A program made the position numbers and the translations under genes. A model generated the notes under the pieces. That model ran no database searches and was not told the origin of the DNA. It worked only from the letters and a program-made list of their open reading frames with translations. Positions 42,645 through 51,545 of a stretch of 52,853 nucleotides of DNA are shown here, in pieces. Each line of letters begins with the position of its first letter. Position 1 is the stretch's first letter. The stretch is from UBA3871 sp041797745 (lineage in GTDB: Bacteria > Bacillota > Clostridia > Peptostreptococcales > Anaerovoracaceae), in NCBI GenBank assembly GCA_041797745.1, contig JBHBZU010000026.1:1-52853 (forward strand). The letters run 5' to 3'.

Positions 42645-43484
42645 TTAAACGCTTGTTTTTAAAACTCTGCCTAATATTACAAATATAATGAAAACCGTCA
42701 GATTGGCAGCTACGATAGTGGAGCCTATAGGCGTAGACGCCAATATAGAAACAACTATCCCCACAGAAGAACAAAGTATCGACGTAAACGCCGCACATAT
42801 AATTACTTTGCGAAAGCTCTTAAAGACTCTCATAGCAGAAAGCGCCGGAAATATAATCAAGGCGGAAATCAGCAGTGTGCCCACCAGCTTCATGGCAAGT
42901 ACAATTATGACCGCAGTTATGATTGCAATGAACATATTGTAAAGCTTCGCATTTACGCCGCTCGCCTCGGCAAAATTTTCGTCGAAAGTCACGCTGAAAA
43001 TTTTATGATACAGCAGCACAAAGGCTAAAGTTACCACGATGGAAAGGCTGATACAAAGCCACACATCTTGGCGAGAAAGTGTCAAAATCGCGGTAGCACC
43101 GAAAAGAGTGGAACAGACATCCCCCGATACGTTTCCCGATATGCGAAAGACGTTCATAAGAAGATAACCCACTCCCATTGCGCTGACTGAAAGTACCGCA
43201 ATGGATGCGTCTCCCCTTAACTTCGTGTTTTGCCCCGCCTGTAAGAGTAATACCGCTGCAATCACAGTTACCGGAAGTATTACAAGCATTTGGTTGTTTA
43301 TACTCATTACCGCCGCCACAGCCATTGCACCGAAAGCCACATGTGACAGTCCGTCTCCGATAAAAGAAAATCTCTTCAGCACCAGCGGTACTCCTAGCAA
43401 GGAAGCGCACAGAGAAATAAAAATCCCTACAATCAGCGCATATCTTACAAAAGGAAAGCTAAAATATAGTATTAATTTATCCAT
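42645..43484 (-). CDS. znuB: Metal ABC transporter permease, ZnuB family
   Basis: This is the membrane part of a zinc or manganese importer. The 279-residue protein has about eight hydrophobic helices and family signatures: SFIGDGLSHVAFGAMA after the second helix and LVGTLLISALIIFPALSAM near the C-terminus. ATG 43484 has CAGGTGG 6 bp upstream and overlaps the znuC stop by 8 bp (ATGGATAA), showing coupled translation. No substrate-binding protein (ZnuA) gene is in this operon. Confidence 0.92.
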   Translation of the reverse strand: MDKLILYFSFPFVRYALIVGIFISLCASLLGVPLVLKRFSFIGDGLSHVAFGAMAVAAVMSINNQMLVILPVTVIAAVLLLQAGQNTKLRGDASIAVLSVSAMGVGYLLMNVFRISGNVSGDVCSTLFGATAILTLSRQDVWLCISLSIVVTLAFVLLYHKIFSVTFDENFAEASGVNAKLYNMFIAIITAVIIVLAMKLVGTLLISALIIFPALSAMRVFKSFRKVIICAAFTSILCSSVGIVVSILASTPIGSTIVAANLTVFIIFVILGRVLKTSV

Positions 43485-44184
43485 GAAATTCCACCTGTTT
43501 CCCTGCTTCCCGCAGCTTTCTTTCCTTGTTCTTTCGTCCGCGATAAATTTCATATCCGTCAGAAGTCAGCTTAAGAACATGAGTGGCATATCCGGTAGCC
43601 ACTTGAACATCATGGGATACCATGATTATGGTGGTTCCGTCTTCTCTATTTAAATCATCTATAATCTCATACATATTTGCTGTGGCTGCGGGGTCAAGGG
43701 CTGCCACAGGCTCATCCAAAACCAGAATTTTTTTAGCCCCGCAAATTGCTCTGGCAAGCAAAACTCTCTGCTGCTGCCCTCCTGACAATTCTCTATAACA
43801 TTTATCTGCGAACTGCTCTATTCCGAGTCTTTTCATATTGTTAAAGGCTTCTTCCTTTTCCTTACGGGTATAGAAAAATCTATGTCCCATGCCTCCGGTA
43901 AAGCCCGAAAGTACCACTTCTCTTACAGCTGCCGGAAAATCCCGCTGTATCAATGTCTGTTGAGGAAGATATCCAATTTCTCCGCGAGATACATCATTAA
44001 AAACAATTTCTCCCGAAAGCGCTTTTTTCAATCCTAAAATAGCCTTTAAGAGAGTGCTTTTCCCTGCGCCGTTCTCCCCCTCAATACAGAAATATTCGCC
44101 TTTATCCACTCTGAAATTCAACCTTTGGATAATAGCTCCGCTTTCATACCCCAAGCTCAAATTTTTACATTCTAACTGTGCCAT
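43477..44184 (-). CDS. znuC: Metal ABC transporter ATP-binding protein, ZnuC family
   Basis: The ATPase of the metal importer, 235 residues long. Walker A is GENGAGKST, the Q-loop is LPQQ, the signature is LSGGQQQR, Walker B is KILVLDEPVAALD and the switch His is in VSHD. GGGAGAT lies 3 bp before the ATG. It follows the Fur-family regulator by 85 bp on the same strand and overlaps znuB. Specificity for zinc is inferred from context and from the ZnuBC-type sequence. Confidence 0.93.
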   Translation of the reverse strand: MAQLECKNLSLGYESGAIIQRLNFRVDKGEYFCIEGENGAGKSTLLKAILGLKKALSGEIVFNDVSRGEIGYLPQQTLIQRDFPAAVREVVLSGFTGGMGHRFFYTRKEKEEAFNNMKRLGIEQFADKCYRELSGGQQQRVLLARAICGAKKILVLDEPVAALDPAATANMYEIIDDLNREDGTTIIMVSHDVQVATGYATHVLKLTSDGYEIYRGRKNKERKLREAGKQVEFHG

Positions 44185-44269
44185 TTCATCTCCCTTAATA
44201 ATTTATCTACTTGCTTTTATCATATATATTTATTATTAACCTTATTTTTATCAGCTTATTAATGCTTTT

Positions 44270-44674
44270 CTATTTGCCCTTGCACTTTGAACATTTGCCA
44301 AGAATAAAGGTTTGCTCTTCATCCACAGCAAAATCCTGATTATTCAATACCTCATCCAAAATATTGGCTGATACAGCATCATCCATATGGATGAGTCTGC
44401 CGCACTCGGTACATTTTAAGTGAAGATGGCTGCCTTGACACTCCAATTCCGATAGTTGGTAAGCAAACTGTCTTGAGCCTTGCTTTACCTGTCGTTTTAA
44501 ATAGCCCTCTTCAACCAAGCCCGATACAATTCTATATATACTGCTTTTAGCCGGTCTTTCGGAGGGGTGGCAGTTTGAATCAAGCCCGTCGATTATTTCT
44601 TCTATGGTATAAGCATGTCCTTTCTTAATAAACTCCATGACCGCTTTTTTCTGCTTTGTTTTATATGTTGCCAT
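44270..44674 (-). CDS. Fur-family metalloregulator, probably Zur
   Basis: The 134-residue protein has a winged helix at about 1-80 (PAKSSIYRIVSGLVEEGYL) and the metal/dimer domain with HLHLKCTECG and LGKCSKCKGK, the four-Cys structural zinc site. ATG 44674 is preferred over 44680 because AGGAG is 6 bp before it. Two 7-1-7 boxes overlap and follow its own promoter, which implies autoregulation. Linked znuCB points to zinc (Zur), but iron (Fur) cannot be excluded. Confidence 0.88.
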   Translation of the reverse strand: MATYKTKQKKAVMEFIKKGHAYTIEEIIDGLDSNCHPSERPAKSSIYRIVSGLVEEGYLKRQVKQGSRQFAYQLSELECQGSHLHLKCTECGRLIHMDDAVSANILDEVLNNQDFAVDEEQTFILGKCSKCKGK

Positions 44675-44698
44675 CTTCATCTCCTATTTAAACAAAAA

Positions 44699-44765
44699 TG
44701 AGAATCATTCCCAAATTAAATTTGAGAACAATTCTCATTTTACTACGTGCAACAGATTAAGTCAA
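44699..44765 (-). promoter_or_regulatory. Promoter and two Fur-family boxes of the zur-znuCB operon
   Basis: TTGACT (44765-44760) and TAAAAT (44742-44737) on the minus strand are 17 bp apart. Box 1, TGAGAACAATTCTCA (44723-44737), overlaps the -10 and the start of transcription. Box 2, TGAGAATCATTCCCA (44699-44713), follows. Both have the 7-1-7 symmetry of Fur-family operators. Confidence 0.8.
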
Positions 44766-44776
44766 GCAAAGCAATC

Positions 44777-46732
44777 CTAATAGATTTCTTTGATTTCTCC
44801 TCTTCTAAAGGCATCTATAAGCGCCTGTAAGTCGTCAATTTGCTTCTGAATACCCTTGCCGTAGTCGGTATCCTTTACTAATAAACGCTTTTTCAAAAGC
44901 TCCACCGTATGAAGAGTCGGAGTATGGAACTCTTGGGTGCCGTCTTTCTGCAAAGGACTGTAAGCCTTATGCTCCGCAAGTGCCATGAAACGTGAATTGA
45001 AGATAAAGGTGTAGCCGGCAATGCCTGTATCTTTCTGATAGGCCTTTGATATACCTCCGTCGATAATAAAGAGTTTGCCGCCACCTTTAATAGGACTTTT
45101 TCCGTCCTTTACCTTTACCGGAACGTGTCCGTTTAATATGCGGGACACTTCGGGATCCAGCCCGAACTCTTTAAGAATGGTATCGCAATGCTTCTCCTCC
45201 TCAATAAGAGTGTAATAAGGTACCGTATGCTCCTTGTGGCTTGCCTTGTCCGCAATAAAGCAGCGTTCAAAGGTAGTCATCTGATCTTTTCCAAAGAGTG
45301 GTGATTTGCTACCGAGCCATAGGTACCACATAAGGTCACCTAAACGCCCTGTTTCTTCGGACTCTGACGGGGTGAAGTAAGCCAGTCTAAGCTGTTCATC
45401 GAGATAGTCCATAAGCTCCTTACCCTTGCAGGTAACACCGTTTATGGTAACTTCTTCAAACTCGCCATCCTCAGTCATCGGTAAGCAACCGTGATAGAGG
45501 AGATTGTTGTTGATAATCTTATATAAAGAACCCTTGGTATAAAGGAACTTAACATGCTCCTGAAGCTTCTTGCTCTGAATAAAAGAGGCTTCAAGTCTGT
45601 TCATCAAGTCCCTCTCGTCTTTAGTGAAGCTGTAAGGATCCTTTGGATCTATTGTGGGGAAATTAGTATCTTTAAGCTCGTAGGTTTTATTTGAACTTGG
45701 AATAGTAACAGTGCCCTTTTCATAATCTATATGTTCTAAAAGGAGTCTATGCTCCATCTGATATTCAGGATGTGCCTTGATTCTTTGCCCCTCCGCTTTG
45801 AACTGGCAAATGCTGATGGCCTTGTTCATCTTGGCTGCGGTTTCAGCGCTGACAGGGTCAAATTCATTTTCATCAAGTACCTTTGGCATGAAAGCAGTAC
45901 ATGGGTCATTTCCATAAAATCTCTCTGCAAATACCGCCAGTGGACGAAGATTGATACCGTAGCCTATTTCCAGCATATCGAAATTGTTGTAGCTGATGTT
46001 CATACGAAGCAGGTTTGCAATACAAGCCCAGTTGCCTGTGGCTGCTCCCATCCATACTACATCATGGTTTCCCCATTGGAAATCCACATCATGATATTCC
46101 ATCAGAAAATCCATAATGCGATCGGGGTGTGCTCCTCTGTCGAAGATATCACCTATAATGTGTAATTTGTCAACTGCCAAAATACCGATGGTATCCGCCA
46201 GCTTGATAGTAAATTCTTCCGCAAGGCCGTATTCAATAACGGTGTTGACAATTTCAACATAGTAAGAAGTTTTATTTTCTTCATCGTCTGCATGAAGCAG
46301 CTCATCAATAATATAATCAAAATACTGAGGCAGGCTCTTTCTAACCTTGGATCTGGTATATTTAGTAGATACCGACTTGCAAATTTCAATGAGCTGGTAG
46401 ATATTTTCGCGATAATACTGCTCCATATTGATATCGGTTTTCTTGCGACGAGCTATCTCCGCTTTAGCGTTATAGATAAGAGCCGCCAAAGCATCTCTTT
46501 CAGACCTTGTCATAGCTTCTCCGTAGATTTCTTCAATCTTGGCACGAATGGTACCCGAAGCACTCTTAATCATATGAACAAAAGCTTCATGCTCTCCGTG
46601 CAGGTCAGAAAGGAAATATTCCGTACCTTTTGGGAGTGCTAAAATAGCTCTAAGGTTGATAGCTTCCTTTGAAGCAGCCTTTAAGTTTGGATAATCTTTT
46701 GCTAAAAGCTTGAGATACTGTAAATCTACCAT
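44777..46732 (-). CDS. fbp: Fructose-1,6-bisphosphatase, class III
   Basis: It removes phosphate from fructose 1,6-bisphosphate for gluconeogenesis. The 651-residue length and the metallophosphatase motifs FLSDLHGEHEAF, GDIFDRGAHPDR and WGNHDVVWMG mark the Firmicute class III enzyme. GAGGGAAAA precedes the ATG, which lies 8 bp after the murA stop, so the two are co-transcribed. It opposes pfkA, also in this window. Confidence 0.97.
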   Translation of the reverse strand: MVDLQYLKLLAKDYPNLKAASKEAINLRAILALPKGTEYFLSDLHGEHEAFVHMIKSASGTIRAKIEEIYGEAMTRSERDALAALIYNAKAEIARRKKTDINMEQYYRENIYQLIEICKSVSTKYTRSKVRKSLPQYFDYIIDELLHADDEENKTSYYVEIVNTVIEYGLAEEFTIKLADTIGILAVDKLHIIGDIFDRGAHPDRIMDFLMEYHDVDFQWGNHDVVWMGAATGNWACIANLLRMNISYNNFDMLEIGYGINLRPLAVFAERFYGNDPCTAFMPKVLDENEFDPVSAETAAKMNKAISICQFKAEGQRIKAHPEYQMEHRLLLEHIDYEKGTVTIPSSNKTYELKDTNFPTIDPKDPYSFTKDERDLMNRLEASFIQSKKLQEHVKFLYTKGSLYKIINNNLLYHGCLPMTEDGEFEEVTINGVTCKGKELMDYLDEQLRLAYFTPSESEETGRLGDLMWYLWLGSKSPLFGKDQMTTFERCFIADKASHKEHTVPYYTLIEEEKHCDTILKEFGLDPEVSRILNGHVPVKVKDGKSPIKGGGKLFIIDGGISKAYQKDTGIAGYTFIFNSRFMALAEHKAYSPLQKDGTQEFHTPTLHTVELLKKRLLVKDTDYGKGIQKQIDDLQALIDAFRRGEIKEIY

Positions 46733-46740
46733 TTTTCCCT

Positions 46741-48033
46741 CTACTCTCTGGATTTGTTATACTTAGTGTTATCAGGACTCTGCTTTACGATGTTGGCTCC
46801 CAACGCCGAGAATTTGGCAACAAACTGTTCATAGCCTCTCTCAATATGGTAAACTTCATCAACTTCTGTAAAACCGTCTGCTACAAGACCTGCAAGAACC
46901 AGTGCCGCCCCTGCTCTAAGGTCAGTGGAAACAACCTGTGTACCTGTCAACTTCGTTCCACCGTTTACTGTGGCTGACCTGTCGTTAGTAGTGATATTCG
47001 CTCCCATACGATTCAGTTCGCTGACGTGCATAAATCTGTTTTCAAACACAGTTTCAATAACGGTACTCTTACCGGGAACCGTTGCCAAAAATGCCATAAA
47101 TATAGACTGCATATCCGTAGGAAATCCCGGATATGGCATGGTTTTAATATCGGTAGCATGGAGACTTCCTGAATCCGCTATAACCCTGAGTCCGTCCAAA
47201 GTGTCCTCAACGGTAACACCACATTCTCTCAACTTTGCTATAACAGGCTTTACATGGTCAGGCAAGGCATTTTTGATAATAATGTCTCCTCTGGTAATAG
47301 CTGCCGCCATCATAAAGGTTCCTGTTTCAATTCTATCAGGAATAACATGGTGATTAACAAAATGGAGCTTATCCACACCCTCAATCTTGATGGTGTCCGT
47401 ACCCGCACCCTTAATGCGCGCCCCCATCTTGTTGAGAAAGTTTGCCAAATCAACGATTTCCGGCTCTTCAGCAGCGTTTTCCAGGATGGTGGTACCCTCC
47501 GCAAGAGAGGCTGCCATAATAATGTTTTCTGTAGCCCCTACGCTTGGGAAGTCAAGATAGATGGTATTGCCTGTAAGTTTTTCCGCAATTGCCTCTACGT
47601 AACCGTGGCCCTCATTAATCTGTGCACCCAGAGCCGCAAAGCCTTTCAAATGCAAGTCAATAGGTCTTGCACCGATAGCGCAACCACCGGGAAGCGGAAT
47701 ACGAGCCTTTCCACATCTTGCCAGAAGAGGCCCCATTATCAAAAAAGAAGCTCTCATCTTGCTTACAAGTCCATAAGGAGGTTCTGTTGTCGTAATCTCC
47801 TTTGCCGTAACCCCAAGCATATTTTCGTTCAAGCCGTCATGAACGGTAGCTCCCAATATAGTCAAAATCTGTATCATTACGTCTACGTCACGTAAATTCG
47901 GAACATCTTTAATTTCACATTTTTCTTCTGTAAGAAGAGTTGCTGCCATGATTGGCAACACAGCGTTTTTAGAACCGCTGACTTGGACCTCTCCACATAG
48001 GGGTCCGCTCTTTTGCACAATGAACTTTGCCAT
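46741..48033 (-). CDS. murA: UDP-N-acetylglucosamine 1-carboxyvinyltransferase
   Basis: MurA adds enolpyruvate to UDP-GlcNAc, the first committed step of peptidoglycan synthesis and the fosfomycin target. The 430-residue product has SGSKNAVLPIMAA, RASFLIMGPLLAR, the catalytic Cys in PGGCAIGARPIDLH and TDMQSIFMAFLA. ATG 48033 gives the family N-terminus (MAKFIVQKSG) and has TTTGGAGG upstream. The promoter seems to lie inside the 3' end of abrB, with a hairpin terminator between it and the start, so attenuation is possible. It is followed by fbp. Confidence 0.97.
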   Translation of the reverse strand: MAKFIVQKSGPLCGEVQVSGSKNAVLPIMAATLLTEEKCEIKDVPNLRDVDVMIQILTILGATVHDGLNENMLGVTAKEITTTEPPYGLVSKMRASFLIMGPLLARCGKARIPLPGGCAIGARPIDLHLKGFAALGAQINEGHGYVEAIAEKLTGNTIYLDFPSVGATENIIMAASLAEGTTILENAAEEPEIVDLANFLNKMGARIKGAGTDTIKIEGVDKLHFVNHHVIPDRIETGTFMMAAAITRGDIIIKNALPDHVKPVIAKLRECGVTVEDTLDGLRVIADSGSLHATDIKTMPYPGFPTDMQSIFMAFLATVPGKSTVIETVFENRFMHVSELNRMGANITTNDRSATVNGGTKLTGTQVVSTDLRAGAALVLAGLVADGFTEVDEVYHIERGYEQFVAKFSALGANIVKQSPDNTKYNKSRE

Positions 48034-48058
48034 TTGCCCTCCAAAAAATATAATCAAG

Positions 48059-48087
48059 AAAAAACCTGCCGCACTATGTACGACAGG
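48059..48087 (-). terminator. Hairpin terminator between abrB and murA
   Basis: CCTGTCG pairs with CGGCAGG (one G-U pair, 9-base loop) and is followed on the minus strand by T6. It should end abrB transcripts and would also act on transcripts from the putative murA promoter. Confidence 0.8.
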
Positions 48088-48104
48088 TACTTCTAGCTCA
48101 TGCT

Positions 48105-48133
48105 ATTATAACATTTTCAGTTCCTTAATGCAA
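48105..48133 (-). promoter_or_regulatory. Putative murA promoter inside the end of abrB
   Basis: TTGCAT and a perfect TATAAT on the minus strand are 17 bp apart. The -10 overlaps the abrB stop codon (TTATAATAG). The predicted start (about 48098) is about 10 bases before the terminator stem. Confidence 0.6.
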
Positions 48134-48348
48134 TCTTCACATACGTTTTTATCCTTTACGCGAACAACATTCTTTGCGTTTCCGCAGAATACACACGCAG
48201 GTTCATATTTCTTAAGGCAGATAAATTCACCATCCACAAAGATCTCAATAGGATCCTTAATTTCAATACCTAAAGTTCTCCTGAGCTCAATCGGTAAAAC
48301 GATACGTCCGAGTTCGTCAACTTTACGAACGATTCCTGTTGCTTTCAT
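48106..48348 (-). CDS. AbrB/SpoVT-type regulator with C-terminal zinc motif
   Basis: An 80-residue transition-state-type regulator. The N-terminal swapped-hairpin DNA-binding domain is complete (MKATGIVRKVDELGRIVLPI). The C-terminus has two CxxC pairs (CVFCG and CEDC), a likely zinc site also seen in clostridial AbrB proteins. ATG 48348 has GGAGGAAAA upstream; a start five codons earlier would remove the ribosome site. It stands alone before murA, and a global role in growth-phase control is inferred from the family. Confidence 0.93.
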   Translation of the reverse strand: MKATGIVRKVDELGRIVLPIELRRTLGIEIKDPIEIFVDGEFICLKKYEPACVFCGNAKNVVRVKDKNVCEDCIKELKML

Positions 48349-48514
48349 AGGGTTTTCCTCCAATTACATAAAAGTATAATTCTACTGCATAACATCTTAG
48401 TTGATGATATATATATTACTATTTTGGAAATATTTAGTCAATACCTTTTTGGCTTTTATTGCCTTTTATTTGTATTTCTTTGATAAATTCATACTCTTTT
48501 TACCAAATATACAT

Positions 48515-48958
48515 TTACATGGCTTCCGGCGCAGTTTCTTCTACTGTATTTTTGACAGCTTCTTCTCTAGCCGCCTTTTCCATGGCAGCCTTAGCCGCTG
48601 CTGTTGCGGCCTCAGGAGTTTTCTCTCCCGTAATAATGGATTTAACCGCTGCTGCTGCGTTTATAATAACGGAAATAGCTTTAATCGGGCTGGCAGTCCC
48701 ATTTATAAAATCCGAAACGTTTCCAACGGTTTCCGATACATCATTGATGATTCCGTCAATAGCCTGGGCCTTGCTGGCAGTAATAGCTGTAATTACTTCC
48801 GTATCCTCCAAAATTTTATTTGTGTGTTTTATGGTTACTATTAAATTCTTTATAAGCGCTATGCAATATCCCAGTAAAACCAGTAGCGCAATCACAATTA
48901 AAATAAATGCTAACTCTTTCAAGGAAACTGTCATTTCCATCATTTCCATTGTCCCCAT
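48515..48958 (-). CDS. YtxG/DUF948-like membrane protein
   Basis: The 147-residue protein has one N-terminal membrane helix (about 14-36, LAFILIVIALLVLLGYCIAL). A polar helical region follows (about 40-100) and then an Ala/Lys/Glu-rich C-terminal helix (AATAAAKAAMEKAAREEA). This matches the layout of DUF948/YtxG general stress proteins, but sequence identity is not strong enough to be sure. TAGGAGAG lies about 12 bp before the ATG; later ATGs at 48949 or 48946 are alternatives. It is 29 bp after trmN6, on the same strand. Confidence 0.7.
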   Translation of the reverse strand: MGTMEMMEMTVSLKELAFILIVIALLVLLGYCIALIKNLIVTIKHTNKILEDTEVITAITASKAQAIDGIINDVSETVGNVSDFINGTASPIKAISVIINAAAAVKSIITGEKTPEAATAAAKAAMEKAAREEAVKNTVEETAPEAM

Positions 48959-48987
48959 CTTATTTTTACTCTCCTATCGTTTATTGA

Positions 48988-49725
48988 CTATTTACGTTCG
49001 TATATCTTTTCAATCTCGTCTGTATATCCGTTTTCACAATCATGGATACATAGTTCTTTTAATATCTTAAGTTCCGCCCCTGCGTTTTTAACAGAATGGA
49101 TTAGAACAAGATTTGGAATTTCTTTCTCTCTCGGACAGACCATGCGAATTTCTTTGGGCTCTAAACGAAACTTTCTAAGGGCATAGAATATATCCACCAA
49201 GCGAGAGGGCCTATGAACCATATAGAAATGTCCTTTATCTCTTAAAAGTGCGGCTGCCGTCTCCACAAAATCCTCTAAACTGCCTGTGGTTTCATGTCTG
49301 GCAATGGTTTTGGCTCGATTCTGATTGGTAATACTGCAGTCTCCCGTCATATAAGGAGGGTTTGCTGTAACCAAATCTACCCCCTCCGGAGCATTGGCTG
49401 CTTCCAGCAGAAATTTTCTGATACGGGAATCCGATACATCTCCCCTGAACATTTCCAGTCGGTCTCTTAAATCATTAAGTATCACCGAGGAGCAGGCTTT
49501 CTCATAGGAATCTTGCTGAACCTCCAGCCCTAAAATTTTTTCAGCTTTCGTTTTATGGCTTAAAATAAGAGGTATAATCCCTGTGCCTGTACCTAAATCA
49601 ATGGCTGTGCGCGGTTTACAGGAAGCCGCAAAATCTGACAAAATAACCGCATCTACACCGTAACAAAATGCCTCCGGCTCCTGATATATCCTAAGTCCTC
49701 CAAAGCCTATATCATCTATCCTCAT
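48988..49725 (-). CDS. tRNA1(Val) (adenine37-N6)-methyltransferase-like
   Basis: The 245-residue product has class I SAM motif I (AIDLGTGTGIIPLILS), LGLEVQQDSYEKA and the N6-adenine motif TANPPYM. The N-terminus (GLRIYQEPEAFCYGVDAVILS) is typical of the TrmN6/YabB group. It is one base after the ricT stop (TGATATG), so translation is coupled. In Firmicutes this gene (yabB), ricT/yaaT, holB and tmk are regular neighbours. Confidence 0.9.
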   Translation of the reverse strand: MRIDDIGFGGLRIYQEPEAFCYGVDAVILSDFAASCKPRTAIDLGTGTGIIPLILSHKTKAEKILGLEVQQDSYEKACSSVILNDLRDRLEMFRGDVSDSRIRKFLLEAANAPEGVDLVTANPPYMTGDCSITNQNRAKTIARHETTGSLEDFVETAAALLRDKGHFYMVHRPSRLVDIFYALRKFRLEPKEIRMVCPREKEIPNLVLIHSVKNAGAELKILKELCIHDCENGYTDEIEKIYERK

Positions 49726-49726
49726 A

Positions 49727-50650
49727 TCAGTCCTTCATTAATTTCTTCATTTCCTTGATGGTTTCAGCATCCATATCGTCAAAAATATTTTCCTTTTCCT
49801 GCTGCCTGTTACCACGTTCAAGTCTGCGAATTTCTTTTTTAGTAAAGGTGGATATATCTCCTGAAAGTTTTTCAGGGTTCTCGCCGTCCTTTTCTTCAAG
49901 AACAAGTCTAACCTTTACTTTTCCCTCAAGAATATTTGACTCCACCACTATTCCCACTCCGTCAGGTGTCTTAACTCTTTCGCTTGTATCAGGCATGCCT
50001 TTACGAAGCTCTACATAAGTGGAATTTTCGTACTTTAAACAGCACATGAGTCTACCGCATATTCCGCTGATTTTAGTCGGGTTCAGGGAAAGATTTTGAA
50101 CCTTTGCCATCTTAATGGATACAGGCTCAAAGTCTGCAAGCCATGTAGCACAGCACAAGCTCTTACCGCATATCCCGATACCCCCCATCATTTTCGCTTC
50201 ATCTCTTACACCAATCTGACGGAGTTCAATTCTCATCTTGAATACTCCTGCCAAATCCTTAACCAGTTCTCTGAAATCCACTCTTCCGTCAGCTGTAAAG
50301 TAGAAAATGATTTTAGAGTTATCAAAGGTGTACTCTACATCTATCAGCTTCATTTCCAGAGCGTGCTTATCCACCTTTTCTTGACAAAGGGCAATAGCTC
50401 TTTCTTTTTTCTTTACATTTTCTTCATGCTGGCGAACATCTGCTTCCCCTGCAATTCTTACTATCTTCTTCAGCGGAAGAACAATTTCGCTTTCGTCCAC
50501 CTCTTTAGGTCCTGCTGTAACCGTTCCAAATTCCATACCTCTGGCGGTTTCAACAATAACATTCATTTCCGGTTCAATATTGAAAACATCCGGATCAAAA
50601 TAATAAACTTTTCCGGCATTTTTAAATCTAACGCCTACTACCTTTACCAT
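49727..50650 (-). CDS. ricT: PSP1-domain protein RicT/YaaT
   Basis: RicT (YaaT) works with RicA and RicF in RNase Y-dependent mRNA processing and in sporulation control in Bacillus. The 307-residue product has the PSP1 core with cysteine motifs GICGKSLCCATWL and GICGRLMCCLKYE, which bind an iron-sulfur cluster in RicT. The charged C-terminal tail is variable. AATCGGAGG lies 10 bp before the ATG. It is 6 bp after holB. Confidence 0.93.
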   Translation of the reverse strand: MVKVVGVRFKNAGKVYYFDPDVFNIEPEMNVIVETARGMEFGTVTAGPKEVDESEIVLPLKKIVRIAGEADVRQHEENVKKKERAIALCQEKVDKHALEMKLIDVEYTFDNSKIIFYFTADGRVDFRELVKDLAGVFKMRIELRQIGVRDEAKMMGGIGICGKSLCCATWLADFEPVSIKMAKVQNLSLNPTKISGICGRLMCCLKYENSTYVELRKGMPDTSERVKTPDGVGIVVESNILEGKVKVRLVLEEKDGENPEKLSGDISTFTKKEIRRLERGNRQQEKENIFDDMDAETIKEMKKLMKD

Positions 50651-50656
50651 CTATTC

Positions 50657-51478
50657 TTATCCTCCGATTTTTAATAGCACATTTCGCAACATATAACCGG
50701 CGTTCAGCCCCACAACTGAGTTCAGCTGACGCTTGGCAGTTTCAATAATATCTACAGCTCCGTAAATATACTGTCTCTTGTAAAGTCGCGAACTTGGATT
50801 TTTGCCAAGTAATATTTCTCTATACACAAATTCTAAAGCATCCAACAGCTCTAAAGTAGCTGTTCTGTCTCCTTTTATATCTTCTATCTTCTGAAAAAGC
50901 TCATAAGTAGGCACCCTTGAAATCATCATATTTGCCAGTTCTTCAGCCCTTGCCAGAGTTTCGTTTTGGGGAATGCTGCTATAATCATTAATACGAAAGA
51001 TAACACATCTTGACCTGATAGTCTGAATCAAATTTTCCGCATTACCTGTAAGCATTATAATAATGGAGTTTCCCACTGGCTCCTCTAAAGTCTTTAACAA
51101 CTTGTTTTGCGCAATTTCATTCATTGTTTCAGCCTGATAGATTACTGCAACGGTTCTATCTCCAAGGGGTTTTCTCTTTAGCTTATCCCTTAATTCTTCG
51201 ACTGCTTCCACCTTAATGCTGCCCTTTTCGCCAGGACGAACATATATAATATCTTCATGGTTGTCATGATTAACCTTACGACAAGAAATGCACTCGTCAC
51301 AAGCTGTTCCCGAACGTTTTAGACATAGAACAGCTTTAGCAAATTCTCTTGCCAACTGTTCTTGTTCTATGCAGGCATCATTTTCAAATATATATGCGTG
51401 CACCAATTTTTCATTTTTAATAGCTGCACTCAATCTTTCTATATATCTTTTATTAAGACCTGTCTGTTCCAAACTCAT
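50657..51478 (-). CDS. holB: DNA polymerase III delta' subunit with degenerate P-loop
   Basis: Delta' is part of the clamp loader. The 273-residue product keeps HAYIFE at the N-terminus, a four-Cys zinc module (CLKRSGTACDECISC), KPLGDRTVAVIYQAETM, ALNKLLKTLEEP-type LLKTLEEPV and the SRC motif (TIRSRCVIF). The Walker A loop is lost: GPxGxGKT is replaced by ENDACIEQE. This agrees with a non-ATPase stator role but is unusual for Firmicutes. It is preceded by its own promoter and followed closely by ricT and trmN6. Confidence 0.9.
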   Translation of the reverse strand: MSLEQTGLNKRYIERLSAAIKNEKLVHAYIFENDACIEQEQLAREFAKAVLCLKRSGTACDECISCRKVNHDNHEDIIYVRPGEKGSIKVEAVEELRDKLKRKPLGDRTVAVIYQAETMNEIAQNKLLKTLEEPVGNSIIIMLTGNAENLIQTIRSRCVIFRINDYSSIPQNETLARAEELANMMISRVPTYELFQKIEDIKGDRTATLELLDALEFVYREILLGKNPSSRLYKRQYIYGAVDIIETAKRQLNSVVGLNAGYMLRNVLLKIGG

Positions 51479-51516
51479 AGATGACCTCTCTAAAATGTGT
51501 ATAATACACTAAGCTA

Positions 51517-51545
51517 ATTCTATCACACACCACCTGTAAACTCAA
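51517..51545 (-). promoter_or_regulatory. Promoter of the holB-ricT-trmN6 run
   Basis: TTGAGT and TAGAAT on the minus strand are 17 bp apart, about 40 bp before holB. Confidence 0.65.
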
